DNA of 64,000 nt. Origin: Lachnospiraceae bacterium NSJ-143 (GTDB taxonomy: Bacteria; Bacillota; Clostridia; Lachnospirales; Anaerotignaceae). The notes beneath the pieces are model-generated. The model saw only the letters and a list, made by a program, of their open reading frames with translations, was not told where the DNA came from and searched no databases. The DNA is taken from the NCBI GenBank assembly GCA_022867625.1, contig JALIFM010000007.1:92803-156802 (forward strand), in the 5' to 3' direction. Position numbers and translations under genes: made by a program. Shown here piece by piece: positions 18,331-27,270 of this stretch. Every line of letters starts with the position of its first letter. Position 1 is the first letter of the stretch.

Positions 18331-18966
18331 TCAGTCCCGACATTTCATCATATATAGCAGTCCTGACTTTATCTCAACCTCAGCTGTATTGCCAAGCATA
18401 ACATTGCTTACCGCTATAAGCCTGCTTCCAAAAAACAGTGTGGCATTATTCAACGGATACTCAAGCCCCTTTGTTGTAACCCCTGTGACCTCCTGAGTCA
18501 TGGGAATCAGAGATATTATATCCCCTTTTACACCGTTAATAATAATTTTATCAGTTACCAGCCTTATCTCATTATTTTCATTTACGAGCAAAGCTTCTAT
18601 CCCGTCTTTTTTTAATGCATACAGGAGCTGCATGTTTGCAAGGGTATGGTCCATTCTGCTGCCGATGCCTGCCGCTATAACAATTTCTCTGCATCCAGCT
18701 TCAATGGCAGCATCTATCCCCAGCTCCATATCAGTCTCATCTTTCTTACATGGGTATTTTTTAAATACAACTCCCATATTTCTGAAATAAGATATTGTTT
18801 CTTTGTCTGCCGAGTCAAAATCTCCAACTATAACATCAGGCTTAAGTCCTAAATTTTTGGCGTGGTTCATACCCGCGTCACAGCACACAATATAGCTTTT
18901 GTCGATATAATTTCTGCAAAACGAATAATCCTTAATATCAGCTCCGCCAAAAATCAGCGCTTTCAT
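18331..18966 (-). CDS. thiN: Thiamine pyrophosphokinase
   Basis: Transfers pyrophosphate from ATP to thiamine to make the cofactor TPP. The 211 residues match ThiN. The conserved acidic and glycine motifs are CCDAGMNHAKNLGLKPDVIVGDFDSAD, the KDETDMELGIDAA metal site and AAGIGSRMDHTLANM. The start codon shares bases with the rpe stop (TAATG), indicating coupling. The rpe-thiN order is conserved. Confidence 0.95.
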   Translation of the reverse strand: MKALIFGGADIKDYSFCRNYIDKSYIVCCDAGMNHAKNLGLKPDVIVGDFDSADKETISYFRNMGVVFKKYPCKKDETDMELGIDAAIEAGCREIVIAAGIGSRMDHTLANMQLLYALKKDGIEALLVNENNEIRLVTDKIIINGVKGDIISLIPMTQEVTGVTTKGLEYPLNNATLFFGSRLIAVSNVMLGNTAEVEIKSGLLYMMKCRD

Positions 18967-19631
18967 TATTTATCATACTCCCTGATTACACTCATAAATT
19001 CTTCCGCAGCTTTTTTTGGGTTTTCAGCTCCAAATACAGCTGAGCCGGCTACTATACTGTCAGCACCGGCTTCCAGAACCTGTCTGAGATTTAATAAACT
19101 TACACCGCCGTCTATCTGTATATCAAAATTAAGCTTCCTTTCCCTGCGTGCTTTTACAAGCGCAGGTATTTTGTCAAGCGCCTCAGGTATAAATTTCTGC
19201 CCGCTGAAACCGGGATAAACTGTCATTACAAGTACCATTTCAACCCTGTCCAGAACTGACGCAACAGCCTCTATAGGTGTATCCGGTTTTACGGTAACGC
19301 CTGCCTTACAGCCAAGAGAGTGAATCATATCAACAATTTTGCCCAAATCAGTGCAAGCCTCAACATGCACATTCAGTATATCAGCTCCCGCCTTAGCAAA
19401 ATCCAAAAGGTACCTTTCAGGGTTTTCAATCATGAGATGAACATCAAACACCAAATCTGTAACCGGCCTGAGGCTCTTTAAAACCGGTGCGCCAAATGTA
19501 ATATTCGGCACAAAATGCCCGTCCATTATGTCCAGATGGATATACTGCGCCCCGGCTTCAGCTATAGCGTTAAGCTCCTCTGAAAGCTTTGAAAAATCAG
19601 CCGATAAAAGTGACGGTGAAAGTGTTTTCAT
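18966..19631 (-). CDS. rpe: Ribulose-phosphate 3-epimerase
   Basis: Interconverts D-ribulose-5-phosphate and D-xylulose-5-phosphate in the pentose phosphate pathway. TIM barrel of 221 residues with the metal ligands in LSADFSKL, HLDIMDGHFVPN and VHLMIENP, plus the signature LVMTVYPGFSGQKF and the phosphate loop VAGSAVFG. It abuts rsgA. Confidence 0.97.
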   Translation of the reverse strand: MKTLSPSLLSADFSKLSEELNAIAEAGAQYIHLDIMDGHFVPNITFGAPVLKSLRPVTDLVFDVHLMIENPERYLLDFAKAGADILNVHVEACTDLGKIVDMIHSLGCKAGVTVKPDTPIEAVASVLDRVEMVLVMTVYPGFSGQKFIPEALDKIPALVKARRERKLNFDIQIDGGVSLLNLRQVLEAGADSIVAGSAVFGAENPKKAAEEFMSVIREYDK

Positions 19632-20519
19632 TTATTGTCGCTTCCTTTCCTCATAAATCTCACAAATCTCATCATAAAGTATTTTATATCTCTCATAGCG
19701 CATACTGCTGATTTCAGCTCCAACATGCTCCTTAACACAGCAGTCAGGCTCATTTATATGCCTGCACGAAGCAAAACGGCACTGACCATAAAACGGCCTG
19801 AACTCGGGAAAATAGCTCTTAAGCTCCTCCGGGTTTATATTGTTAAGGTAAAGTGAGGTAAACCCTGGGGAATCGACTATAAAGCTGCCGGCAAATATTT
19901 CCATAAGCTCAGCGTGTCTTGTTGTATGCTTTCCCCTTTCAATCTTGCGGCTTATCTCACCTGTTTCCAGTGAAAATTTTGGATTAAGGCAGTTAATAAG
20001 GCTGCTTTTTCCCGCTCCCGAAGGTCCGGCTACTACAGATATCTTACCCTCAACACATCGTTTGAGTCTGTCAATATTGATATTTTTTTCGGCGGATACA
20101 GGTATAACCCTGTACCCCGCCTTAGCATAAATATCTTCAAAAATCCTGTATCTCTCCTCAGTGTCAAGGTCAATTTTATTTATACATATTGTTATATCAA
20201 GCCTCTGCTCCTCAGCCAGAATTAAAAATCTATCCAGCAAGTCAGGATTAAACTGCGGGCTTACAGCCGCAAATATTATTAGAGCCTGGTCAACATTTGC
20301 CACCTTGGGGCGTATAAGCTCATTTTTTCTTGGCAGTATTGCATCAAGACTTCCCTTTTTTTTAATTTTGTCCAAAACACTGATTTCAGCAAAATCCCCA
20401 ACTGTAGGGGTTACTTTCTCTTTTCTGAATTTTCCCCTTGCCCTGCATTCGTATACCCCGTCGTCAGTATCAACATAATAAAAACCGCCTATGCCTTTAA
20501 TTATAGTACCGCTCAGCAT
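19632..20519 (-). CDS. rsgA: Small-subunit assembly GTPase RsgA
   Basis: Circularly permuted GTPase that checks late 30S assembly. An N-terminal OB fold is followed by G4 (CINKIDL), G1 (GPSGAGKSSLIN) and G3 (VDSPGF) in permuted order. The C-terminal zinc module is CRFASCRHINEPDCCVKEH. 295 residues is typical. Its start overlaps the prkC stop by 1 base, so both are probably coupled; RsgA is a known target class of PASTA kinases in Bacillus. Confidence 0.97.
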   Translation of the reverse strand: MLSGTIIKGIGGFYYVDTDDGVYECRARGKFRKEKVTPTVGDFAEISVLDKIKKKGSLDAILPRKNELIRPKVANVDQALIIFAAVSPQFNPDLLDRFLILAEEQRLDITICINKIDLDTEERYRIFEDIYAKAGYRVIPVSAEKNINIDRLKRCVEGKISVVAGPSGAGKSSLINCLNPKFSLETGEISRKIERGKHTTRHAELMEIFAGSFIVDSPGFTSLYLNNINPEELKSYFPEFRPFYGQCRFASCRHINEPDCCVKEHVGAEISSMRYERYKILYDEICEIYEERKRQ

Positions 20520-22876
20520 TAATTGCCCTCCGAGAAATTAACCGTCTGGCTCCACTGGTATACATTGTCAATATAAAGCTGAATCTCAGCCTGACCTGAA
20601 CCTGTAATATTAACTGAGAATGGGAATTCAGAAAGTGGCTTTTTATCATCGTAAGCTACCTCTACAGAACTTCCGTTTACTATTTTAAGAAGCTTTACTG
20701 GTATGCTGTTTATATCTGTGTATGCAGAAGGCGCCTCAATAGTAAAAGAAAGTGTTCCCTGTTTTTCATCAGGTGTCTCCGTATTTTGTGTATCATCAGG
20801 AGGCGTCTGAGTGTCATCCGGCGTTTCCGGCTCCTGCTCAACAACACCTTTGCTGACCTCGAAATTTATAGTTGTGTCCTTCTTAACCTCACTGCCTGCG
20901 TCAAGAGACTGTGATATAACCTCGTCCTTTGGTTTATCAGAATCGCTTGAGCTTATTGAGCCAAGCTGCAGTCCGGCAGCCGCAAGCTCGTTTTTGACAG
21001 CTGAAATGTCTTTTCCGATAAATTTAGGCACAATAACATTTACATCCTCAGGCCCTTTGCTTACAGTCAATACTATCTTTTTTGTGGAATCTATCTCTGT
21101 CTGGGCAGCCGGTGACTGCTCCATAACAAGCCCTTCCTTGATTGTATCACTGAATTCATACTCAATTTCAGGCTTCTGCCCTCCAAGCGATGTTATTTCA
21201 TCAATAGCCTTATCCTTTTCTTCATAAACTACGTTAGGCATTGTAAAAGATTTCTGCCCAAGGCTCACAGCCACATCAATTGTTGTGCCCTCAGCAACCA
21301 TAGTGCCTTCCTCAGGCGACTGAGTTATAATAGTGTTTTCATCATAGTCGCTGTAGTCCTTTTCAGCCACATTAATTTTAAGCCCGAGGTTTTCAGCCTC
21401 CACCTCAGCCTTTGTAAGCGTGTAGCCCCTAAAATCCGGAACTTCTATATCGCCTGTGTTTTCTTCAGAACCTGCGGAACTGCTTCCCTTGTGTATAACA
21501 CCCTGTCCGGCAAGGAATTTCGCTCCAAAAAAGCTTATTATCGCTATAATCACCAGTGCCGTTATAACCGCAGCTATTATTGTCTTTTTCTCTTTTTGGC
21601 GATAATACTCATCGTCCTGCTCATTGTAGTAATCGTCCTCATCATTAATCCTTGAGGCCTTTCTTGAAGGCCTGCGGTTTGAAGCTGTTCGTTTAGACTT
21701 TGATTTCAATGAATAATCAATCTCCTCGTCATAATCCGGTTCATCGTCACTGTAGTCGTCATCCTCATAATCGTCGTCCTTGGATATTACAATCTTTCGA
21801 TTATATTCCTCAAACTTTTCAGAAGCCTCATGTGCTATGCTTTTCTTTTTATTCCCATTAATCTCAACTTTAATTCCGTCATCGTCATTAGCGGCTTCTG
21901 TATCCTCACTGCTGCTTATATTATCCTGATTTTTCTGGCCAAATTTAATTTCACTTGCGGCTACTATTCCTCCCGCCTTTTCTTCAAGCGTAGTTTCCTC
22001 GTTATGGCTTTCAGCAGACACACTGTCTGCATTTTTCTTAAGCGATGTCTTTTCAGCAAGAGCAAGCTTAAGGTCCGAAAGCAGGTCGTCACTTGAATTA
22101 TACCTGTCATCCTTCTTTTTGGCCGACGCTTTTTTGATAATCGAAATTATTGCATCACTTACATCAGGGTTAAACTGGCGTATATCGGGCATCTCGCTGT
22201 TGAGATGCTTGAGCGCTATTGCAACAGAATTGTTGCCGTCAAACGGAACATGCCCTGTAAGCATTTCATACATTGTAATGCCTATTGAGTATATATCACT
22301 CTTTTCGTCAACATATCCGCCTCTGGCCTGCTCCGGCGAAAAATAATACACAGACCCAACTGCGTTTGTAGTCATGGTTACCGTTGACACATCAGCCGCC
22401 CTTGCTATGCCAAAGTCTGTTATCTTTATAGTTCCGTCAACGCTTATAAGTATGTTTTCGGGCTTTATATCCCTGTGAACAACGCCGTTTTTGTGTGCGT
22501 TGGCCAGAGCCGCAGCCATCTGAATAGCTATGCTCAGTGTCACAACCTCATCCAGAGGAGCATTTTCCCTTATCACCTTTTTAAGAGTGTCGCCATGAAT
22601 ATATTCCATAACTATGTAATATATTCCATTATCCTCTCCTACATCATAAACATTTACAATATTAGGGTGTGAAAGTCTGGCGGCAGAGCGCGCCTCAGTT
22701 GTGAATCTTGATTTAAAGTCTTCCTCATGCGTAAATTCTTCTTTAAGAACCTTTACGGTAACATTCCTTTCAAGCTTAAGGTCTCTGGCTCTGTAAACTA
22801 CAGCCATTCCGCCGGTTCCTATCTTCTCGTGTATCTCATAGCGTCCGCTAAGGACAGTACCTGCGCTAAGAATCAT
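20519..22876 (-). CDS. prkC: PASTA-domain Ser/Thr protein kinase
   Basis: Membrane sensor kinase that responds to muropeptides or lipid II. The kinase domain covers about residues 10-270: P-loop IGTGGMAVVY, catalytic HRDIKPEN, DFG at KITDFGIAR, and SPEQARGG. A 170-residue acidic juxtamembrane region follows, then one membrane segment near 440-462 and three PASTA repeats (about 480-690). A Thr/Pro/Asp linker and a final beta-rich domain (about 715-785) end the protein. The final domain is beyond the usual PASTA array. It is followed by rsgA and preceded by its phosphatase stp. Confidence 0.96.
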   Translation of the reverse strand: MILSAGTVLSGRYEIHEKIGTGGMAVVYRARDLKLERNVTVKVLKEEFTHEEDFKSRFTTEARSAARLSHPNIVNVYDVGEDNGIYYIVMEYIHGDTLKKVIRENAPLDEVVTLSIAIQMAAALANAHKNGVVHRDIKPENILISVDGTIKITDFGIARAADVSTVTMTTNAVGSVYYFSPEQARGGYVDEKSDIYSIGITMYEMLTGHVPFDGNNSVAIALKHLNSEMPDIRQFNPDVSDAIISIIKKASAKKKDDRYNSSDDLLSDLKLALAEKTSLKKNADSVSAESHNEETTLEEKAGGIVAASEIKFGQKNQDNISSSEDTEAANDDDGIKVEINGNKKKSIAHEASEKFEEYNRKIVISKDDDYEDDDYSDDEPDYDEEIDYSLKSKSKRTASNRRPSRKASRINDEDDYYNEQDDEYYRQKEKKTIIAAVITALVIIAIISFFGAKFLAGQGVIHKGSSSAGSEENTGDIEVPDFRGYTLTKAEVEAENLGLKINVAEKDYSDYDENTIITQSPEEGTMVAEGTTIDVAVSLGQKSFTMPNVVYEEKDKAIDEITSLGGQKPEIEYEFSDTIKEGLVMEQSPAAQTEIDSTKKIVLTVSKGPEDVNVIVPKFIGKDISAVKNELAAAGLQLGSISSSDSDKPKDEVISQSLDAGSEVKKDTTINFEVSKGVVEQEPETPDDTQTPPDDTQNTETPDEKQGTLSFTIEAPSAYTDINSIPVKLLKIVNGSSVEVAYDDKKPLSEFPFSVNITGSGQAEIQLYIDNVYQWSQTVNFSEGN

Positions 22877-22881
22877 TCATT

Positions 22882-23619
22882 TCACCTCATGTCTATTATA
22901 ACAGCGGAAATATTATCGTTGCCGCCCATATCATTGGCGGCGTCTATAAGCCTGTCAAGCATATCTTCAGCGCTGCCACCTGTATTAAGTATATCAGCAA
23001 TACTGCTGTCACAAACCATATTGGTCAGTCCGTCTGAGCATAGCAGGATAATATCGTTTTCTTTAAGCTTCTCAATTACGGTATCCGCAAGTACGCTTTT
23101 TTCACTTCCCACTGCCCTTGTTATTACATTTCTGTTTGGGTGCCTTTCGGCCTCCTCAATAGTGAGCTTTCCGTGCTTTACCATTTCCATTACAAACGAA
23201 TGGTCTCTTGTTACCTGCCTGATTTCTCCGTCGTTAAAAATATATGCCCGACTGTCACCTACGTGTACAATATATAATGTTCTGTCCATAATTACTGCGC
23301 AGGTAAATGTTGTACCCATGCCTTCAAGCGAATCATACTCATGTGACTTTTCAAACAGCTTACAGTTGCATCTGGATACTCCCTCTATCATTGTATCCAG
23401 TATATTGTCACTTTCCAATTCCGCGTCATTGCACGAATTTATAAAATCAGTAAATATCTGAATTGAGTACCGGCTGGCAACCTCGCCGGCTTTGTGCCCT
23501 CCCATTCCGTCAGCTACAATATACAGATGCTCGAGCTTACAGTTCCCGTCAGATATATATATGGAGTCCTCGTTGTTTTTCCTCAGTAACCCTGTCACGC
23601 TTTTACCATGAGCGTCCAT
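22882..23619 (-). CDS. stp: PP2C-type serine/threonine phosphatase
   Basis: Reverses PrkC phosphorylation; PrpC/Stp family. The metal-binding motifs are VADGMGGHKAGEVAS, VGDSRAYIF, TRDHSFV, LLCSDGLTNMV and the C-terminal GGNDNISAVII. I take the ATG at MDAHGKSV. The ribosome site GGAGGTGA contains the rlmN stop, so termination and initiation are interlocked. An upstream GTG would overlap that ribosome site. It ends 5 bases before prkC. Confidence 0.96.
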   Translation of the reverse strand: MDAHGKSVTGLLRKNNEDSIYISDGNCKLEHLYIVADGMGGHKAGEVASRYSIQIFTDFINSCNDAELESDNILDTMIEGVSRCNCKLFEKSHEYDSLEGMGTTFTCAVIMDRTLYIVHVGDSRAYIFNDGEIRQVTRDHSFVMEMVKHGKLTIEEAERHPNRNVITRAVGSEKSVLADTVIEKLKENDIILLCSDGLTNMVCDSSIADILNTGGSAEDMLDRLIDAANDMGGNDNISAVIIDMR

Positions 23620-23627
23620 ATTTCCGG

Positions 23628-24668
23628 TCACCTCCTGTTATTTAGATACCCTCTCCTAAGCTGTCCGCAGGCGGCATTAATGTCGCTGCCAAGCTTTCTT
23701 CTTACTGTCGTTTCTATTCCCTTTGAGTTCAAAACAGAAGCAAATTCCTGAATAGCCGCTTCACTGCTTTTAATAAAATTGCGCTCCTTTACATCGTTAA
23801 CTGGTATCAGGTTTACATGGCATAGCATATTTTTAAGCTTTGGAGCCAGTTCCAGAGCGCACTCCCTGCTGTCATTTACTCCCTTTATCATAGCGTATTC
23901 AAACGTTATACGTCTTTTTGTATAATCCGAGTAATTTTTGCAGGCTGTCAAAAGCCTGTTCATATCGTATTTTTTTGACACCGGCATAATTTTGTTTCTT
24001 ATCTCATCATTAGGCGCATGGAGCGATACAGCAAGGGTAATCTGAAGGTCTTCCTCCCTAAGTCTGTCTATTCCGTCTGCAAGCCCGCAGGTTGAAAGCG
24101 TTATATGTCTCTGACCAAGGCCAAGCCCCAAATCCGAATTAGCTATTTTAATAAACTTAAGCACATTCGAGTAATTATCAAGAGGCTCGCCGCTTCCCAT
24201 AAGCACAACGCTTGAAATTCTCTCTCCAATGTCCTCCTGTATCATATAGACCTGTGACAGTATCTCTCCGGCAAGGAGATTATACTCCAATCCATTTATT
24301 GTGGAAGCGCAGAACCCGCAGCCCATGCGGCACCCAGCCTGTGATGAAACACATACAGCGTTTCCATAAGAGTATTTCATAAGTACGCTTTCAATGACAT
24401 TGTCATTATCAAGGGCGAAAAGATATTTTACCGTACCGTCCTTAGATGACTCATGTTTTTCTATTATCTTTAAACCGCTTATTTTTGCCTCCTCAGCAAG
24501 CTTGGCCCTCAGGCTTTTGGAAAGGTTTGTCATCTCATCAAAAGAACTGACTCGCTTTTCGTGAAGCCACTGGTAAATCTGTTTTGCCCTGAATTTCGGC
24601 TCACCAAGGCTTATAATAAAATCCTCAAGCTCATTAATAGTCAGAGATTTTAAATCGGTCTTTGCCAT
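23628..24668 (-). CDS. rlmN: Dual-specificity rRNA/tRNA methyltransferase RlmN
   Basis: Radical-SAM enzyme that methylates C2 of A2503 in 23S rRNA and A37 of some tRNAs. The iron-sulfur cysteines lie in CRMGCGFCAS. The conserved MGSGEPLDNY and the C-terminal methyl-accepting Cys region (INAACGQL) are present. 346 residues is typical. The stop lies in the ribosome site of stp; rsmB precedes it by 1 base. Confidence 0.97.
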   Translation of the reverse strand: MAKTDLKSLTINELEDFIISLGEPKFRAKQIYQWLHEKRVSSFDEMTNLSKSLRAKLAEEAKISGLKIIEKHESSKDGTVKYLFALDNDNVIESVLMKYSYGNAVCVSSQAGCRMGCGFCASTINGLEYNLLAGEILSQVYMIQEDIGERISSVVLMGSGEPLDNYSNVLKFIKIANSDLGLGLGQRHITLSTCGLADGIDRLREEDLQITLAVSLHAPNDEIRNKIMPVSKKYDMNRLLTACKNYSDYTKRRITFEYAMIKGVNDSRECALELAPKLKNMLCHVNLIPVNDVKERNFIKSSEAAIQEFASVLNSKGIETTVRRKLGSDINAACGQLRRGYLNNRR

Positions 24669-24669
24669 T

Positions 24670-26013
24670 TTATTTCTCCTTTCTTCTAAGTCTGGCTATA
24701 AAAAAGCCATCCGTATGATGTATATTCGTAAAAAGCTGTATATATCCCTCATCAGCATTTGGCGCGGACATATTGTCCGGCAGAAGGCCGCTTATATCCT
24801 CCGTCTCAAATGGAAAGTTTTCAGTAAACCATTTTATATTTCCCTCATTCTCCTTTTTAGAGACAGTACAGGTGCTGTAAACAAGTATTCCGCCTTTTTT
24901 TACATATTTTCCAACTACCGAAAGCATTTGCCTTTGAAGCTTTATAAGCGAGTCTATGTCGTTTCCGTTTTTCGTAAGGCGGATATCCGCCTTTTTTCTT
25001 AAAAGTCCAAAGCCTGAACACGGCGCGTCAAGCAAAACCCTGTCGTACTTTTCAGTATCTTCCGTATAAAATTCAGCCGCGTCACGATTTTCTGTTCTTA
25101 TTATGCTTATTCCAAGCCTTCTGGCGTTTTCCTCAATCAGTTCCAGCCGGTGGTCAAATATGTCTCTGGCTGTTATGCTGCCCCTGTTGTTCATCATTTC
25201 AGCTGCGAGGACTGTTTTTCCACCCGGAGATGCACAGGCGTCAAGTATTGTTTCCCCCTCCTCTGGAGAAAGTATACCTACAGCAAGAGATGAGCTTTCA
25301 TCCTGCACATGGAAGTATCCATTTTTAAACGCCTCCAAATATGAGATATCGCTCACCCGGGTTATAGAAAGGCTGTTTTTCAGGAAGCCGCTGTCTTCAA
25401 ATACAGCTCCGTCACTTTTAAGGCTGCGCTTTAAGCCTTCCATATCAGTTTTAAGGGTATTAAGGCATACAGTTACAGGCGGCTTTTGAGAGTTTGCCCT
25501 GCAAAGCTCCTCGGTAAAATCCTCTCCGTAATAGCTTATCCACATTTTTACAAGCCACAGCGGGTGAGAATATTTTACACTGATTAACTCAGCCTTAGTT
25601 TGAGGCAAGACTATATTGCTGTACTGAGCACTTATTTTTCTCAGAACAGCATTTGAAAACCCCGCAAGCCCTCCAAGCCCTCTTAGCTTTACAAGCTTTA
25701 CTGCCTCATTTATGGCTGCACTTTCCGGCACATTCATAAATATTATCTGATAAACAGCGCTTCTGAAAACTGCCAGCACCCATGGCTTCATCTTTTCTGT
25801 TTTTGTTCTGGAAAAGCTGTTTATCACATAATCAATATAAATTATATTTCTAAGTGTACCGTTCACATTTTCCGTAACAAAGGCCTTGTCTCTTTGGGGC
25901 ATAGCCCCGTTTGCCTTAAGCGCTTTTCTCAGGGCAATATTGCTGTAGCTTCCGTCTGTCTGTATTTCTTCCAAAACCGAGGCGCATACCTCTCTTGGAT
26001 TAATGGCAATCAT
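24670..26013 (-). CDS. rsmB: 16S rRNA (cytosine-C5)-methyltransferase RsmB
   Basis: Methylates a cytosine of 16S rRNA (C967 in E. coli). An N-terminal NusB-like RNA-binding domain (about residues 1-140) is fused to a Rossmann methyltransferase with DACASPGGKTVLAAEMM, LLDAPCSGFGLLRKK (catalytic PCS) and VYSTCTVSKKENE (second Cys). 447 residues matches. Last promoter-proximal gene before rlmN-stp-prkC. Confidence 0.96.
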   Translation of the reverse strand: MIAINPREVCASVLEEIQTDGSYSNIALRKALKANGAMPQRDKAFVTENVNGTLRNIIYIDYVINSFSRTKTEKMKPWVLAVFRSAVYQIIFMNVPESAAINEAVKLVKLRGLGGLAGFSNAVLRKISAQYSNIVLPQTKAELISVKYSHPLWLVKMWISYYGEDFTEELCRANSQKPPVTVCLNTLKTDMEGLKRSLKSDGAVFEDSGFLKNSLSITRVSDISYLEAFKNGYFHVQDESSSLAVGILSPEEGETILDACASPGGKTVLAAEMMNNRGSITARDIFDHRLELIEENARRLGISIIRTENRDAAEFYTEDTEKYDRVLLDAPCSGFGLLRKKADIRLTKNGNDIDSLIKLQRQMLSVVGKYVKKGGILVYSTCTVSKKENEGNIKWFTENFPFETEDISGLLPDNMSAPNADEGYIQLFTNIHHTDGFFIARLRRKEK

Positions 26014-26096
26014 AACATCTTCCTTCCAAAATCAACTTAATATATTATTTTACAGCAAACAGTCTCAATGGGCAATTACTTTTTCCATAAAGTAAT

Positions 26097-26125
26097 ATTA
26101 TATGATACTCAGCGCCTTAAAACAA
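26097..26125 (-). promoter_or_regulatory. Promoter upstream of rsmB
   Basis: Minus strand TTGTTT (26120-26125), 17-base spacer, TATAAT (26097-26102). It lies about 85 bases upstream of the rsmB start and just past the hairpin after the cupin gene, so the rsmB-rlmN-stp-prkC run can be transcribed separately from the fmt block. Confidence 0.75.
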
Positions 26126-26156
26126 CAAAATAAAAATAAATCTTAGACAAAGCACA

Positions 26157-26194
26157 GGGCCCAGCCGTATGATAAACGGCAAAGGCCCTTTTTT
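26157..26194. terminator. Strong hairpin between the cupin gene and rsmB
   Basis: Nested stem GGGCC-GCCGT / ACGGC-GGCCC. The T run (TTTTTT) is on the plus-strand side; on the minus strand, where the cupin gene ends, the tail is only TGTGCTTTG. It probably reduces read-through from the cupin gene into rsmB. Confidence 0.6.
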
Positions 26195-26198
26195 CAAA

Positions 26199-26528
26199 TT
26201 ATATAAAATCATTTCTCATTGGCGAAAATACATCGACACATACACTGTCCTCAAGCGCCTCAACGCTGTGCGGTGTGTTGCCCGGAGATAATACCGTATC
26301 TCCTTTTGAGAGCACTCGGCACTCATTTTTCAAGGTGAATGATATGCTCCCTGACACAACATATGTCACCTGTATGTTTTTATGGGCATGTGAAGGAATG
26401 GCGGCCCCTTTTTCGAGTGTAACCTCACAAAGCATAAGGTCATCAGCATACGAAAGTACTTTTCTTAAAACGCCGTCTCCCGCAATATCTCCCGATACAT
26501 TACAGTTTTTCACAAATATTTTTTCCAT
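26199..26528 (-). CDS. Small cupin-domain protein
   Basis: A single cupin barrel with metal-binding motif 1 (HAHKNIQVTYVVSG) and motif 2 (PGNTPHSVEAL). Such stand-alone cupins may bind metal or small ligands; the substrate cannot be predicted. I favour the start MEKIFVKN after GGGG. A second possible ATG at 26555, preceded by GGAAGAAGAA, would overlap the protease gene by 11 bases and add nine residues. Confidence 0.8.
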   Translation of the reverse strand: MEKIFVKNCNVSGDIAGDGVLRKVLSYADDLMLCEVTLEKGAAIPSHAHKNIQVTYVVSGSISFTLKNECRVLSKGDTVLSPGNTPHSVEALEDSVCVDVFSPMRNDFI

Positions 26529-26544
26529 TTCAAAAACCCCTTTG

Positions 26545-27255
26545 TCACCTGTCATTTCTTCTTCCGAATATTAAAATAAGCCTTAAAAGAGAAGCTATGG
26601 CACTTATTGCCGCCGCTACATATGTCAGCGCCGCCGCACTTAAAACCTGCCTGACCGGCGTAAGCTCCTCACTTGAGAGTATACCATAGTTTCCAAGCAT
26701 TTGAACAGCCCTTTTGGAAGCGTTAAACTCAACAGGAAGTGTCACAATTGAAAACACAACTGCCATAGCAAACAAAACTATTCCAGCCTGTATAAAAAGA
26801 TACCCAAAGTCCGAGCCTCTGGACGAACCAAAGAGTATACCTATTAAAATCAACGGCATAGCAAGCCTTGAACTGATATTTGTAAGTGGAACCATAGCGC
26901 TCCTTAAAGAAAGCGGAGCATAGCCTACACTGTGCTGCACAGCATGGCCTGTCTCATGTGCCGCAACGCCTATAGCCGCAAGAGATGGACTGGAATAAAC
27001 GGAGTCAGAAAGCCTGAGCACCTTGTGGGCCGGGTCATAATGGTCTGTCAGGTTACCCGCTACCCTCTCAACCCTTACATCATATATGCCTGACCTGTGC
27101 ATAAGCTCTTCAGCGACCTGAGCGCCTGTCATACCGCTTATGCTTCTTACTCTTGAATATTTCGCGAATGTGCTGTTTACCTTTGACTGGGCGTATAAAG
27201 CCAGTATAAAGGCAGGTATAAGCAGGTAAATGTACTGAAAATTGAAGTAAAACAT
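26545..27255 (-). CDS. Neutral zinc metallopeptidase, YugP family
   Basis: Membrane-bound putative zinc protease. An N-terminal membrane segment (IYLLIPAFILALYA) is followed by the HEXXH site HETGHAVQH near residue 110 and two or three further hydrophobic segments (about 140-235). The start ATG has GGAG eight bases upstream. No substrate is known for the family. It lies between fmt and rsmB, a position common in Clostridia. Confidence 0.92.
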   Translation of the reverse strand: MFYFNFQYIYLLIPAFILALYAQSKVNSTFAKYSRVRSISGMTGAQVAEELMHRSGIYDVRVERVAGNLTDHYDPAHKVLRLSDSVYSSPSLAAIGVAAHETGHAVQHSVGYAPLSLRSAMVPLTNISSRLAMPLILIGILFGSSRGSDFGYLFIQAGIVLFAMAVVFSIVTLPVEFNASKRAVQMLGNYGILSSEELTPVRQVLSAAALTYVAAAISAIASLLRLILIFGRRNDR

Positions 27256-27270
27256 TCTTATCACTCCTTA

